A stretch of 12,673 nt of DNA, taken from Beijerinckiaceae bacterium. GTDB taxonomy: Bacteria > Pseudomonadota > Alphaproteobacteria > Rhizobiales > Beijerinckiaceae. The notes below the pieces were generated by a model. The model was not told the origin of the DNA. It saw only the letters and a program-made list of their open reading frames with translations, and made no database searches. Position numbers and translations under genes: made by a program. Positions 12,593-12,673 of this stretch are shown here, piece after piece; the first letter of the stretch is position 1, and each line of letters begins with the position of its first letter. The stretch spans positions 1 to 12,673 of the forward strand of contig DAICZI010000011.1 in the NCBI GenBank assembly GCA_027311205.1, written 5' to 3'.

Positions 12593-12673
12593 ATGCTGCT
12601 GCGAGGAATTTTAGTGACTTTGGCTTTGCTGATCGCGGCACCGCGAACGGCGTCGGCGGATCCTGTCTTGAAG
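12593..12673 (+). CDS. N-terminus of an exported protein, truncated by the right edge
   Basis: The ATG at 12593 follows GAGGG at 12582-12586 with a spacing of six bases, and the frame stays open for 27 codons to the window end. The visible residues, M-L-L-R-G-I-L-V-T-L-A-L-L-I-A-A-P then R-T-A-S-A-D-P, form a typical Sec signal peptide: Arg4, a hydrophobic core and an A-S-A cleavage site before Asp. A GTG at 12590 in the same frame is an alternative start. The mature protein is not in view, so the function cannot be named; its place next to tad genes makes an envelope or pilus role possible, nothing more. Confidence 0.6.
   Translation, partial: MLLRGILVTLALLIAAPRTASADPVLK

Overview
The window reads as a GC-rich alphaproteobacterial chromosome segment. 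This is inferred from four things: an MmcB-type DNA repair gene, an acetolactate synthase of alphaproteobacterial character, a CtrA-like TTAA-N7-TTAACC box beside Tad pilus genes, and what looks like a leaderless attenuator leader peptide. I cannot name a genus. No transposase, CRISPR array, tRNA or rRNA gene was seen.

Left part (1-2255): the 3' end of a TPR protein, resembling the C-terminus of adenylate cyclase/AAA-ATPase/TPR regulators, converges with a fused purine-catabolism gene (allantoinase PuuE plus OHCU decarboxylase). Only 12 bp separate the two genes.

Centre (2390-6973, all minus strand): a compact phenylacetyl-CoA epoxidase cluster in the order paaX-paaA-paaB-paaC-paaD-paaE. paaB/paaC and paaC/paaD overlap by a few bases, indicating translational coupling. 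PaaA is the di-iron oxygenase subunit, PaaB and PaaC are structural partners, PaaD is the Fe-S assembly factor and PaaE is the electron-transfer reductase. PaaX is the phenylacetyl-CoA-responsive repressor. Between paaX and paaA lies a good sigma70-type promoter (TTGACT-17-TATTTT) whose -10 is covered by a perfect inverted repeat, AAAATAG-N4-CTATTTT, a candidate PaaX operator. The other phenylacetate genes (paaK, paaG, paaZ, paaJ) are not in the window.

Next (7023-8967, minus strand): the acetolactate synthase large subunit gene, which starts branched-chain amino acid synthesis. Upstream, the sequence shows a complete attenuator: a promoter, a 15-codon reading frame beginning GTG-AAA-ATT-CTT-CTC-GTA (M-K-I-L-L-V), a long leader hairpin whose loop is the leader stop codon, a strong intrinsic terminator, and then a pair of mutually exclusive small hairpins just before the ilvB ribosome binding site. 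The small subunit gene (ilvN/ilvH) usually found downstream is absent; paaX follows instead.

Right part (8968-12673): divergent from ilvB are mmcB and a membrane-anchored retropepsin-like aspartic protease. Then, on the minus strand, come two TadE/TadG-type pseudopilin genes and a stand-alone secreted protein with the N-terminal domain of CpaC/RcpA secretins. A CtrA-like box lies in front of the TadE pair. The first 27 codons of a plus-strand gene encoding a probable exported protein reach the right edge.
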